Below are positions 1 to 6,832 of a stretch of DNA of 28,186 nucleotides, one piece after another. The notes below the pieces were generated by a model. The model did no database searches. It saw only the letters and a list, made by a program, of their open reading frames with translations, and was not told the origin of the DNA. The position numbers were made by a program, and so were the translations under genes. Source of the DNA: Caldilineaceae bacterium (GTDB taxonomy: Bacteria; Chloroflexota; Anaerolineae; Caldilineales; Caldilineaceae); the NCBI GenBank assembly GCA_026645575.1, contig JAPKMW010000126.1, positions 1 to 28,186 on the forward strand. Reading direction: 5' to 3'. Position 1 is the stretch's first letter. Each line of letters starts with the position of its first letter.

Positions 1-533
1 CCAAGCATTCGCGCCCAGGGCGGGGCAATGGCTTTGACTTAGCGGATGCCGGTCACTGTGCCAGCAAAAAGCTCAAGTTTTGGGGCTTCAAAGTCGGCCT
101 GCTCATCACGGATCTGGGCATCCCTGATTGCTATGATCTCTTCTCGGCGCGCCCACACGATTCGCAAATGATTGACGATCTCCTCGGCAATAGCCAGGAT
201 GTGATTGCGTTGGGGGATAAAGGGTTCATCTCCAAAGCCAAACAACAAGAACTGCTTGACTCCCAGAATGTCATTCTCTTGACCTTTCGTAAGAAGAACC
301 AACATGACCAGAACACTACCCTCGAACTTTGGGCCTTGCACGAGTATCGCCAACTCATTGAAACCGTTTTCTCCCAACTCCATAGTCACATGCATCTGGA
401 GAATCCAGGCGCAAAAACCGATCTCGGTCTCGTCAAACGCGTCGTCGGCATTGTCACGGCCTATACCTTGGGCATCTATCTTAATTTCCTTTTAGGCAGA
501 CCGCTCCTGGCCATTAAGGAACTCTTTGCCTAA
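1..533 (+). CDS. IS982-family-like DDE transposase, C-terminal part
   Basis: The open frame starts before the window and reads codons from base 3 to a TAA stop at 531-533, giving about 176 residues of what would be a protein of about 300. Visible DDE-transposase features are a core segment FWGFKVGLLITD, then GDKGFIS containing a likely catalytic Asp, a basic stretch RKKNQ, and YRQLIETVFSQL, which carries the likely catalytic Glu. This order fits the IS982 family best, with the wider IS4/IS5-like DDE group as the alternative. The visible part has no internal stop, so the element may be intact. An internal ATG at 168 is not a credible start because homology-like sequence continues upstream of it. 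Confidence 0.75.
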   Translation, partial: KHSRPGRGNGFDLADAGHCASKKLKFWGFKVGLLITDLGIPDCYDLFSARPHDSQMIDDLLGNSQDVIALGDKGFISKAKQQELLDSQNVILLTFRKKNQHDQNTTLELWALHEYRQLIETVFSQLHSHMHLENPGAKTDLGLVKRVVGIVTAYTLGIYLNFLLGRPLLAIKELFA

Positions 534-548
534 TTTCGCATAATCGGT
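1..548 (+). mobile_element. IS982-like insertion sequence, right-hand part
   Basis: The transposase reading frame is already open at the first base, so the left end of the element lies outside the window. Just after the transposase stop, the complement of 531-548 begins with ACCGATTATGCG; IS982-family termini commonly begin with ACC, so the right end is inferred at about 548. The left repeat and the target duplication cannot be checked here. The next gene starts only 33 bp after this inferred end. Confidence 0.6.
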
Positions 549-581
549 TCTTTAATCTCTTCAATCTCTCCAAAATCACTT

Positions 582-1841
582 ATGCAAACTATCTTCATCA
601 TTGCCCTCAATGACTTACGTATCTTTTTCCGCGCCCGTGGCAACCTGATCGGCCTGATCGTCCTGCCGCTGGCGATCACGGTGGCGGTTGGCTGGGCGAA
701 CAGTGGACGGAGTGGGCCAAGCGTTTTGCGCGTGGATATTATCGACCTGGATCAGAGTGCGCCATCGGCGGCGCTGCTGACTGGGTTACGTGCGGTCAAT
801 CCAGCCTTGCGCCTCTGCCCAATGGATAACGACGCCGACGATCTTTGTCGTTTGGATGGTGCGCCGTTGACGGAAGCGCTGGCGCTGGAACGGGTGCGCA
901 ATGAGTGGGTCAATGGGCTACTGATTATCCCCAGCAGTTATGGCGCCGCCCTTGCTCAGGCGCAACCGATTCAACTGCCCTATTACGCAACTGATGATCC
1001 TTCGCTGCCGGGGCCGGTGCGCCAGGCGGTGGAGAGTGTGTTGCAACAGGTCAATGGCGCGACGGTTGCCGCACGTGTTGGCGCCAACTTTCTTGGGATC
1101 CTAACCCCCTTGCTGGCGCTTGACACGACGCCGGGGGATCACGCCGTGGAACAAGCAATCTACCAACGCGCCGAGACTATTCTCACCACGCGCCCGCCAG
1201 TGGTGCGCTATGAAACAACCAAGGCGGACACGGCAGAAATCAGCGGCATTCAAAATGGCTTCGGTCAATCGATCCCTGGTATGGGGACGCTCTATGTGAT
1301 CTTCACTGTTCTGGCCGGCACGAGCAATCTCTTGCGCGAGCGGCAGCAGTGGACCTTGCAACGGCTGGCGGCGTTACCGCTGACCAAAGCCCAGATTCTC
1401 GGCGGCAAAATTCTCGGCTATTTCACCTTGGGCATGATTCAATATGGCGTTGTCTTTGCTGTGGGACTGGTCATTGGGCTGGATTTTGGCAATGATCGGT
1501 TGGCGATGGTGCTGGTGATGGCCGCCTTTGCCCTCTGTATGACGGCATTGGCCTTGGCGCTAGCGACGCGCGTGACCAGTGAAGGACAGGCCAACGGGCT
1601 ACGCAACTTGATTGCCCTCACCCTGGCGCCCTTGGGCGGCGCCTGGTGGCCGCTGGAGATCGTGCCGGACTTTATGCAGCGCATCGGCCATCTCTCGCCG
1701 GTCGCCTGGGCGATGGATGGTTTTCATGAGTTGATTTTTAGCCAGGGTACGTTGGTGGATGTATTGCCGGAAGTAGGCATCTTGCTGGCGATTGCGCTGG
1801 TTCTCTTTGGGATTGGGATTCGGGGGTTTCGGGTGCAGTAG
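582..1841 (+). CDS. ABC-2 type transporter permease
   Basis: A 419-residue protein with the ABC2_membrane_3 layout: one N-terminal membrane segment (about residues 20-40), a long extracytoplasmic domain (about 45-225), then a cluster of about five membrane helices. Between them lie NLLRERQQWTLQRLAALPL, the amphipathic coupling helix typical of these permeases, and LAPLGGAWWPLEIVPDFMQ near the end. It would form the membrane part of an exporter, with substrate unknown. No ATPase gene is visible; it is probably upstream, beyond the insertion sequence. The ATG has no Shine-Dalgarno: the 33 bp before it are pyrimidine-rich. This suggests that the insertion removed the native leader. It ends in a strong hairpin shared with a convergent gene remnant. 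Confidence 0.85.
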   Translation: MQTIFIIALNDLRIFFRARGNLIGLIVLPLAITVAVGWANSGRSGPSVLRVDIIDLDQSAPSAALLTGLRAVNPALRLCPMDNDADDLCRLDGAPLTEALALERVRNEWVNGLLIIPSSYGAALAQAQPIQLPYYATDDPSLPGPVRQAVESVLQQVNGATVAARVGANFLGILTPLLALDTTPGDHAVEQAIYQRAETILTTRPPVVRYETTKADTAEISGIQNGFGQSIPGMGTLYVIFTVLAGTSNLLRERQQWTLQRLAALPLTKAQILGGKILGYFTLGMIQYGVVFAVGLVIGLDFGNDRLAMVLVMAAFALCMTALALALATRVTSEGQANGLRNLIALTLAPLGGAWWPLEIVPDFMQRIGHLSPVAWAMDGFHELIFSQGTLVDVLPEVGILLAIALVLFGIGIRGFRVQ

Positions 1842-1845
1842 ATTG

Positions 1846-1886
1846 GGTAATGCGGTGATTGAGCTTGCCGAAATCACCGCATTACC
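1846..1886. terminator. Perfect 15-bp hairpin between convergent genes
   Basis: The arm GGTAATGCGGTGATT (1846-1860) is perfectly complementary to 1872-1886, with an 11-nt loop. It begins five bases after the permease stop and its far arm touches the stop of the convergent Uma2 remnant. There is no T-run, but the position and stem length suggest a bidirectional terminator. Confidence 0.65.
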
Positions 1887-2116
1887 TAAACCCCATCAAA
1901 CACATCCGCAACCGGCATGGTGAAGCCGGGCAGCACATCCCCGCCATCCAGCAGATCGTCACCCAACAGCACTTCCATTTCACTGTCCGGTTGGTAGACT
2001 TCGACATACCGTTTGTTGGGAAAGACGAGCCAAACGACCTGTGCGCCGTTGGCAAGGTAGTAGTGTGCTTTTTCACCTTCGTCTATCACCCTCTCATCCG
2101 AAATTTGTATCCTTAC
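1886..2116 (-). pseudogene. Uma2-family endonuclease remnant (C-terminal part)
   Basis: The minus-strand frame encodes about 77 residues between an upstream in-frame TAG (2117-2119) and the TAG at 1886-1888. It contains EKAHYYLANGAQVVWLVFP, then RYVEVYQPD and GGDVLPGFTMPV, which matches the C-terminal end of Uma2 (DUF820) PD-(D/E)XK proteins, usually about 190 residues. The N-terminal half with the first catalytic residues is absent, and the roughly 90 bp to the next gene are too short to hold it. An ATG at 2089 lies inside the remnant. It is most likely a decayed gene, not a functional short protein. Uma2 genes are numerous in Chloroflexota and Cyanobacteria. Confidence 0.7.
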
Positions 2117-2208
2117 CTATTGGCAATGGCGCGTTCCTCCCCTACTGTTGCCCTAGCGTTGCCATAAGAGTGGCGCGTGGGTAGAGAAAAAGCAAAGGAG
2201 ATCGAGAA

Positions 2209-4005
2209 ATGTCAACTTTATTGACAGGTAGGCGACGGACCGTTTGGGGCGCATTGTCAGCGTTGCTCCTGACCGGCGTCCTGGTGACTGGCGCAGTAAT
2301 CGCCGCCCCCGTCACCCAGAACCAGCCCACCCAAACCAACCAGCCCTTACCACCGGGGCAATCCCCCGAAGGCTTTACGCTGCGACCAGTGGTCCAGGAA
2401 TTGGCGTGGCCGTTAGAGATTCTCTCTGGCCCGGACGGCTTTCTCTGGGTGACAGAGCGCACCGGCAAACGAGTGACACGCATTGATCCACAGACCGGCG
2501 AAGAGCGGGTGGCGTTGACGGTTTGGGAAGCGCACCAAAGCGGCGGTCAGGACGGGTTGCTAGGGCTGGTCTTCCATCCTGAACTCTTGCAAGATACCGG
2601 CAATGACTATGTCTACCTTGCCTACACCTACCTGCCCAACACGGCGGCTGGTGATGCAACGGGCAGTGCCGATACCACTGATACCGCTACCGGCAACACC
2701 GACGCAGACGACTCAGCCGCCGATGACGCTTCAACCGATGACGCGGCGACTGATGACACGGCGACCGATGACACCGCCACGGACGAGACAGCCAGCGACG
2801 AAAATGCCGATGCTGATGACACCGCTGCGGATGAGACGGGCACAGCCACTGCGACGGCGACAACCACGACGACAACTGACATCACTGGCACAACCGGCAC
2901 AACCGGTGACAATCAGAATCTTGACTTTACCGATTCTGACGACGCTGATACGGCGGCCTTCGCGGCGTTAACCCAGCGCCGGGTGAAGATTCGCCGCTAC
3001 ACCTATGATGCCGAAAACCAGATTTTGCGTGACCCGGTTGATCTGCTAACCGGCCTGCCTGGCAGCAACGATCACAACGCTGGCCGGTTGGTCTTTAGCC
3101 CGGACAACACCCTTTTCTACGCCATTGGCGATCAGGGTAACAATCAATTTAACCGTGCCTGTTTGCCCATCCGCGCCCAAGAATTGCCTACTGCTGAACA
3201 GGTAGCCGCCAGTGACTGGAGCAACTACCCCGGCAAGATTCTGCGCCTCAACCTGGATGGCTCCATCCCCGAAGACAACCCGACCATTAACGGCGTGCAA
3301 AGCCACATCTACTCCTATGGTCACCGCAACATCCAAGGCTTGGCCCTTGGCCCCGACGGCAAGCTCTATGCTTCCGAGCATGGCCCCAAGAGTGATGATG
3401 AGGTGAACTATATTCAGGCCGGCATGAACTATGGCTGGCCCTATGTCGCCGGCTATCAGGATGACCAGGCGTATGTCTATGCCAACTGGTCGGCGGCCGA
3501 GGATTGCCAAAGCCTGGCCTACAGTGACTTTGAAATTCCCGCAGGCGTGCCAACCCAACAGGAAAGCGATTGGGATGATCCCAACTTTGTCCCGCCCATC
3601 CACACCTTTGGCACCGTCGCCGATGACTATGATTTTCAGCCGGAAGTCTGCGCCCCCAATTACTACATCTGCTGGCCTACCGTTGCCCCCACTGGCGTCG
3701 AGGTCTATGACGGCGCGTCCGGCGCCATTGCCGATTGGTCCACCTCTTTGCTCGTCACCGCGCTCAAAACCGGCACCGTCTACCGGCTAGAACTGAGCGA
3801 AGATGGCGCCAGTGTCGCTGGCGAGGCCGAAGAATTGGTCAAGACCACCAATCGTTACCGCGATCTCTTCATCGACCCTGGGACCGGCGCCTTCTATGTG
3901 ATCACCGATAGTGGCAATAACACGCAAGGCTCTTTCCGCATCCCGACCAACGCGCTTGAAAATCCGGGCGCCATTTTAGAATTTAGCTACACCAGTCGTG
4001 AGTAA
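2209..4005 (+). CDS. Secreted PQQ-dependent glucose/sorbosone dehydrogenase family protein
   Basis: A 598-residue six-bladed propeller of the GSDH family (soluble aldose dehydrogenase type), expected to oxidise sugars outside the cytoplasm using PQQ. An N-terminal hydrophobic segment (about 12-33) serves as signal or anchor. Family motifs are WPLEILSGPDGFLWVTER (about 67-84), GSNDHNAGRLVFSPD with the catalytic-type His289, YSYGHRNIQGLALGPDG with Arg373, and ASEHGPKSDDEVN followed by NYGWP. The start follows AAAGGAGAT at good distance. Unusual is an insertion of about 105 residues (146-250) made of Asp, Thr and Ala repeats inside the propeller, which the family lacks. Sugar specificity cannot be read from the sequence. 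It is a single gene followed by a strong hairpin. Confidence 0.85.
   Translation: MSTLLTGRRRTVWGALSALLLTGVLVTGAVIAAPVTQNQPTQTNQPLPPGQSPEGFTLRPVVQELAWPLEILSGPDGFLWVTERTGKRVTRIDPQTGEERVALTVWEAHQSGGQDGLLGLVFHPELLQDTGNDYVYLAYTYLPNTAAGDATGSADTTDTATGNTDADDSAADDASTDDAATDDTATDDTATDETASDENADADDTAADETGTATATATTTTTTDITGTTGTTGDNQNLDFTDSDDADTAAFAALTQRRVKIRRYTYDAENQILRDPVDLLTGLPGSNDHNAGRLVFSPDNTLFYAIGDQGNNQFNRACLPIRAQELPTAEQVAASDWSNYPGKILRLNLDGSIPEDNPTINGVQSHIYSYGHRNIQGLALGPDGKLYASEHGPKSDDEVNYIQAGMNYGWPYVAGYQDDQAYVYANWSAAEDCQSLAYSDFEIPAGVPTQQESDWDDPNFVPPIHTFGTVADDYDFQPEVCAPNYYICWPTVAPTGVEVYDGASGAIADWSTSLLVTALKTGTVYRLELSEDGASVAGEAEELVKTTNRYRDLFIDPGTGAFYVITDSGNNTQGSFRIPTNALENPGAILEFSYTSRE
2644..2958 (+). repeat. 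Low-complexity Asp/Thr/Ala-rich coding insertion
   Basis: Within the sugar dehydrogenase gene, codons for Asp, Thr and Ala alternate in near-repeats such as GATGACACGGCGACC, giving DDTATDD-like peptides, followed by a run of Thr (residues about 218-223). It resembles slippage-prone linker sequence. Acidic surface loops of this sort often bind calcium or hold domains apart, but that is inference. Confidence 0.7.
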
Positions 4006-4018
4006 CGACGTAGCGCCG

Positions 4019-4053
4019 CCTGGGAGAGCCGGCAGCCTGCCGGCTCTCCCAGG
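4019..4053 (+). terminator. Perfect 17-bp GC-rich hairpin after the dehydrogenase gene
   Basis: The arm CCTGGGAGAGCCGGCAG (4019-4035) pairs with 4037-4053, leaving a single base at the apex, so in practice a loop of about 5 nt. It lies 14 bp after the stop codon. There is no T-tract. The shape also fits a dispersed REP-like palindrome used as a terminator or mRNA stabiliser. Confidence 0.6.
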
Positions 4054-4113
4054 TGGCTGCCTACTATCAATAAACCACAAAAAGAGCAGCGTTTCATCAA
4101 CGGCTATAACAAT

Positions 4114-4147
4114 GGCAAATGTGCAATAAGATGGTTGCACATTTGCC
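4114..4147. promoter_or_regulatory. Operator candidate 1 (13-bp inverted repeat)
   Basis: GGCAAATGTGCAA (4114-4126) is inverted at 4135-4147. Its core ATGTGCAA-N8-TTGCACAT (4119-4142) is identical to the core of a second palindrome 57 bp downstream. Its right end overlaps the -35 hexamer of the promoter. The likely binder is the ArsR protein encoded second in this transcription unit. Confidence 0.65.
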
Positions 4148-4171
4148 GTAGAACATCTTTTCTTTTATACT
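4143..4171 (+). promoter_or_regulatory. Sigma-70-type promoter of the AHSA1-ArsR unit
   Basis: The -35 hexamer TTGCCG (4143-4148) and -10 hexamer TATACT (4166-4171) are 17 bp apart. The promoter sits exactly between two copies of the same palindrome, one overlapping the -35 and one beginning at the end of the -10, so occupancy of either would block transcription. The predicted leader before the ATG at 4229 is about 50 nt. Confidence 0.6.
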
Positions 4172-4204
4172 ATCGATGTGCAACCATTTTGTTGCACATC
4201 GATA
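4171..4204. promoter_or_regulatory. Operator candidate 2 (14-bp inverted repeat)
   Basis: TATCGATGTGCAAC (4171-4184) is inverted at 4191-4204. The core ATGTGCAA-N8-TTGCACAT (4176-4199) repeats operator 1 exactly in both half-sites, while the central 8 bp and the flanks differ. That pattern points to conserved protein contacts rather than to an RNA hairpin or simple duplication. It covers the predicted transcription start. Confidence 0.65.
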
Positions 4205-4228
4205 GCCAAATTGAAAGGATAACAGCGC

Positions 4229-5104
4229 ATGAATTCTGAATCACCAGTCCAAGCCCGCGTGACGCAGCAGTTCAACGTGGCCGCCGAGCGCGTTTTCGAT
4301 GCCTGGTTAAACCCCGATCTGATCGGCCAGTGGATGTTTGGTCCAGCATTACGTGAGGAAGAAGTGGTGCGCCTGACCGTGGATGCCCGTGTCGGCGGCG
4401 CTTTTTCCTTTGTGGTGCGACGGCAAGGCCAGGAAATCGATCATGTTGGCGAATATCTGGCATTGGATCGGCCCAAGCGCCTCGTTTTCACTTGGGGCAT
4501 CCGTGGTCATTCAGACGACGAGTCACGGGTAATCATTGACATTACACCGCTGACGCAGGGTTGTGAACTCACGCTAATCCATGAAATGAGTCCAAAATGG
4601 GCGGATTTTGTCGAACGCAGCCGCGCCGGGTGGGCCAAGATGGTTGGCGTTCTGGCGGAGCAACTGGCTGGCGACAACCAAAATAGTGTAACGATTAGCT
4701 GCTGGATCGCAACCGCGCCGGAACGGGCCTGGCAAGCCATTACCGATCCCAAACAGTTGGAACAGTGGTTTGCACCGGGGTGCGCCTGGGAAATTGACAC
4801 GTTAGCTGTGGGTGGTACGGTGAAATTTTATAACACCCCCGACGATATTGCGCTCCACACCATTGAAATTCTCGACCCGCCTCGTGAATTTGCCCTGCGT
4901 TGGTATGAGCAAGACAATCCCATGTTGACCACCTTTCGACTCAATGCCGAGAATGGCGGCGTCCGCGTTACGGTGATCGAAAGCGGCTTTGTGGCGCTGC
5001 CCATTGCGGTGCGTGCGAAACGGCTGGAACAGACAGCAATAGGCTACACTGGCTCCCTGGAAAACTTGCAAGCCTTGCTAGAAGGCAGGAGTATTTCCGC
5101 CTAA
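4229..5104 (+). CDS. Tandem SRPBCC (AHSA1-like) domain protein
   Basis: A 291-residue protein made of two START-like AHSA1 domains, about residues 8-148 and 152-288. Each has the family signature at its start: VFDAWLNPDLIGQWMFGP in the first and RAWQAITDPKQLEQWFAPG in the second. Most members have one domain. These cytoplasmic proteins bind small hydrophobic ligands or clients in a deep pocket; the ligand here is unknown. The start has an AAAGGA about 9 bp upstream. The stop overlaps the start of the ArsR gene (TAATG), so the two are translationally coupled. AHSA1-ArsR pairs are common: a repressor and a protein that may handle the same compound. Control is probably by the two palindromes at the promoter. 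Confidence 0.85.
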   Translation: MNSESPVQARVTQQFNVAAERVFDAWLNPDLIGQWMFGPALREEEVVRLTVDARVGGAFSFVVRRQGQEIDHVGEYLALDRPKRLVFTWGIRGHSDDESRVIIDITPLTQGCELTLIHEMSPKWADFVERSRAGWAKMVGVLAEQLAGDNQNSVTISCWIATAPERAWQAITDPKQLEQWFAPGCAWEIDTLAVGGTVKFYNTPDDIALHTIEILDPPREFALRWYEQDNPMLTTFRLNAENGGVRVTVIESGFVALPIAVRAKRLEQTAIGYTGSLENLQALLEGRSISA

Positions 5105-5418
5105 TGGACGCACCGATTTTCGCCGCGCTGGCTGATCCGACTCGGCGTCAATTGCTGACGCATCTCGCCGAAAGTAGCCCCAAAACGGCGACGCAGTTGG
5201 CTACCGAATACCCAATCACGCGTCAGGCGATCCTCAAGCATCTGACCATTCTGGCCGAGGCCGGCTTGGTCACCGTCCAACAGCAGGGCCGTGATAAACA
5301 GTACACCTTGACCCCTGAACCACTCGTCGAAGTGGAACAGTGGGTCAAGGCCATCAGCACCCGGTGGGAGGCTCGCTTGTTAAGGCTTAAGACATTCCTT
5401 GAAACCGAAGAAACCTAA
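5104..5418 (+). CDS. ArsR-family winged-helix transcriptional repressor
   Basis: A 104-residue protein with the ArsR fold. It opens with PIFAALADPTRRQLLTHLAE, has a helix-turn-helix in ATQLATEYPITRQAILKHL (recognition helix about residues 39-52), and a wing in VTVQQQGRDKQYTL. There is no CxC or other metal-site signature, so it belongs to the non-metal group that usually accompanies AHSA1 proteins. Its ATG overlaps the preceding stop by one base. It is the likely binder of the palindromes at 4114-4204, giving autoregulation. Its stop codon overlaps that of the convergent racemase gene by 4 bp. Confidence 0.88.
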   Translation: MDAPIFAALADPTRRQLLTHLAESSPKTATQLATEYPITRQAILKHLTILAEAGLVTVQQQGRDKQYTLTPEPLVEVEQWVKAISTRWEARLLRLKTFLETEET

Positions 5419-6104
5419 GTGATTGCCTGTCGGACCGCCGCCTCGGCCAACAGCGCCCCTGGATTGAGCAGATCGGCTTCACCCAGGTCGGACTGAAGCA
5501 AGATCGGAATTTCGGTACAGCCCAGAATGATGCCATCCACGCCCCGGCTGCGCAGCATTGCCACTGCGCGCTGGGCATGGGCGGTCGATTCCGCATCGTT
5601 GCTGCCATCCATCACCTGCATAATCGCCTGATCCAGCGGCGCTTGTAGCTCACTAGTGATGCTCTCCCAGCGAATGCCGGCCGCATCAAGCGGTTGGTTG
5701 TAGACATGCGGCCCGAACAAGCTTAACACGCCAACCTGCCGCCAACCGCGCTGCCGCACTGCGGCGACCGTCGTCTCGATCATGCTCAACACGGGGCGAC
5801 CGGCCGCTTCTTCAATGGCCGGTTGCAACATGTGCGCCCCATTCGAGGTAATGACCAGAAAATCGGCGATTTGCCCTAGCTTGCGTGCACCGTCCAGCAG
5901 TTGTGGGTCGGGGACGAGCGGCACGATGCTCCGTCCCGCCTCATCCACCAGCACCGGCGGGCGCCGATGATAGTAGACCACCAGCGGTGGATAGCCACTG
6001 TTGCCCCGCCGGGGAATCAACCGTTGCGCCGCCTGATGCAGCCGTTGTTCAAAATCCATTGTCGCTTGCGGCCCAATGCCGCCGAGTACCCCGATTGTTT
6101 TCAT
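5415..6104 (-). CDS. Aspartate/glutamate racemase family protein
   Basis: A 229-residue cytoplasmic protein of the Asp/Glu racemase superfamily, which interconverts amino-acid enantiomers without a cofactor using two acid-base residues. GVLGGIGPQAT near the N-terminus and ILGCTEIPILL near the C-terminus (Cys197) are diagnostic. The first catalytic position, normally Cys in a CNTAH-type motif, is Ser87 here (ITSNGAHM), with the Asn and His kept. E. coli YgeA, a family member with Thr at that site, is an active racemase, so this need not be inactive, but the substrate is uncertain. An AGGAG-type site precedes the ATG. It overlaps the end of the ArsR gene by 4 bp. Confidence 0.82.
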   Translation of the reverse strand: MKTIGVLGGIGPQATMDFEQRLHQAAQRLIPRRGNSGYPPLVVYYHRRPPVLVDEAGRSIVPLVPDPQLLDGARKLGQIADFLVITSNGAHMLQPAIEEAAGRPVLSMIETTVAAVRQRGWRQVGVLSLFGPHVYNQPLDAAGIRWESITSELQAPLDQAIMQVMDGSNDAESTAHAQRAVAMLRSRGVDGIILGCTEIPILLQSDLGEADLLNPGALLAEAAVRQAIT

Positions 6105-6222
6105 CGTTTGGATCTCCTATCTTAAAGCCTCGTCCTGCCATGCGACGCTCCAGGGCGCGCCAGTCAGGGGCGTTCCCGCCGGGTATAATGTAGATCGTTT
6201 CAGGGGATGGTGTTTGGAGAAG

Positions 6223-6308
6223 CCAGGAGGAGTAGTTTGTCACCTTGAAAGGGTCTCTAGGGTATTGTGGACAGAGACCCTTTCAGGGTGACAGGCGAAC
6301 CTTCCTGG
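6223..6308. repeat. REP-like palindrome
   Basis: GTCACCTTGAAAGGGTCTCT (6239-6258) pairs with 6273-6292 over 20 positions with one G-T wobble, around a 14-nt loop. Outside it CCAGGAGG (6223-6230) and CCTTCCTGG (6300-6308) can extend the structure imperfectly. It lies in the 276-bp gap between the racemase and zinc-ribbon genes, about 120 bp after an isolated TATAAT (6184-6189). It has the look of a dispersed palindromic repeat or terminator for the zinc-ribbon gene, which ends at 6381 and reads towards it. I see no other feature in the 6105-6380 gap. Confidence 0.6.
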
Positions 6309-6380
6309 TTTTCCGGGATAACTTCCTTAGCTTGCTACGTGTGGGTTATAAACTGCACCGACCTTTATCTATGCCTTTGA

Positions 6381-6713
6381 TTAGTTCCACTGCGACTCGC
6401 ACACGGCGCGTTCGGATTGAAAAGGTTCGCCGACCGGCTTGTACAACCCGTTTATGGATGGCATGGCATCTGCTTGGGCGGCTGCCGGTAACGCTGCCCC
6501 ACACCAGGGACAGGCAGGCGTTGTGCCGGCAACCAGATAAGAACCGCCGGTTGCATTACTCACGCGCCAGAGGGAATTGGCGGCAGAGAGCAGTTGCACC
6601 GTCCATAGGCCAGCCATACAACCGGGGGTTGCGCAGTGCTGCTCAATCTTCGCTGGTCGCTCCGGCTGGGTCACACGATTGCGTATCGGTGCGGTAAGAA
6701 CCATCTGTGACAT
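6381..6713 (-). CDS. Small putative zinc-ribbon protein
   Basis: A 110-residue protein of unknown function. Two cysteine pairs, CATPGC (27 and 32) and CPWCG (68 and 71), are spaced like a zinc ribbon, with a short beta-rich segment between them. The start was placed at the ATG at 6713 because AGGAG lies 9 bp upstream; an upstream ATG in frame (6806) has no such site. The tail after residue 75 is low in pattern. No signal peptide, so it is probably cytoplasmic. It is divergent from the VCBS lipoprotein with 119 bp between starts, where both promoters must lie. It is not identified with any named family. Confidence 0.55.
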   Translation of the reverse strand: MSQMVLTAPIRNRVTQPERPAKIEQHCATPGCMAGLWTVQLLSAANSLWRVSNATGGSYLVAGTTPACPWCGAALPAAAQADAMPSINGLYKPVGEPFQSERAVCESQWN

Positions 6714-6832
6714 ACGTTGGTTTCTCCTGTTAGATTGATCCGCTGTGCAATGGAACCCCCAGCGGACAAGGGGTGTATATAAAGTGTAACAAGCACTGAT
6801 CATCAAACATTTGCGTCACGGGGAGAACCACC

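Noticed and set aside
1859..2167. 102-codon plus-strand frame
   Set aside because: It is the complement of the recognisable Uma2 remnant and includes an arm of the hairpin.
6245..6697. 150-codon plus-strand frame
   Set aside because: It runs through half of the palindrome, has no ribosome-binding site, and lies opposite the better supported zinc-ribbon gene.
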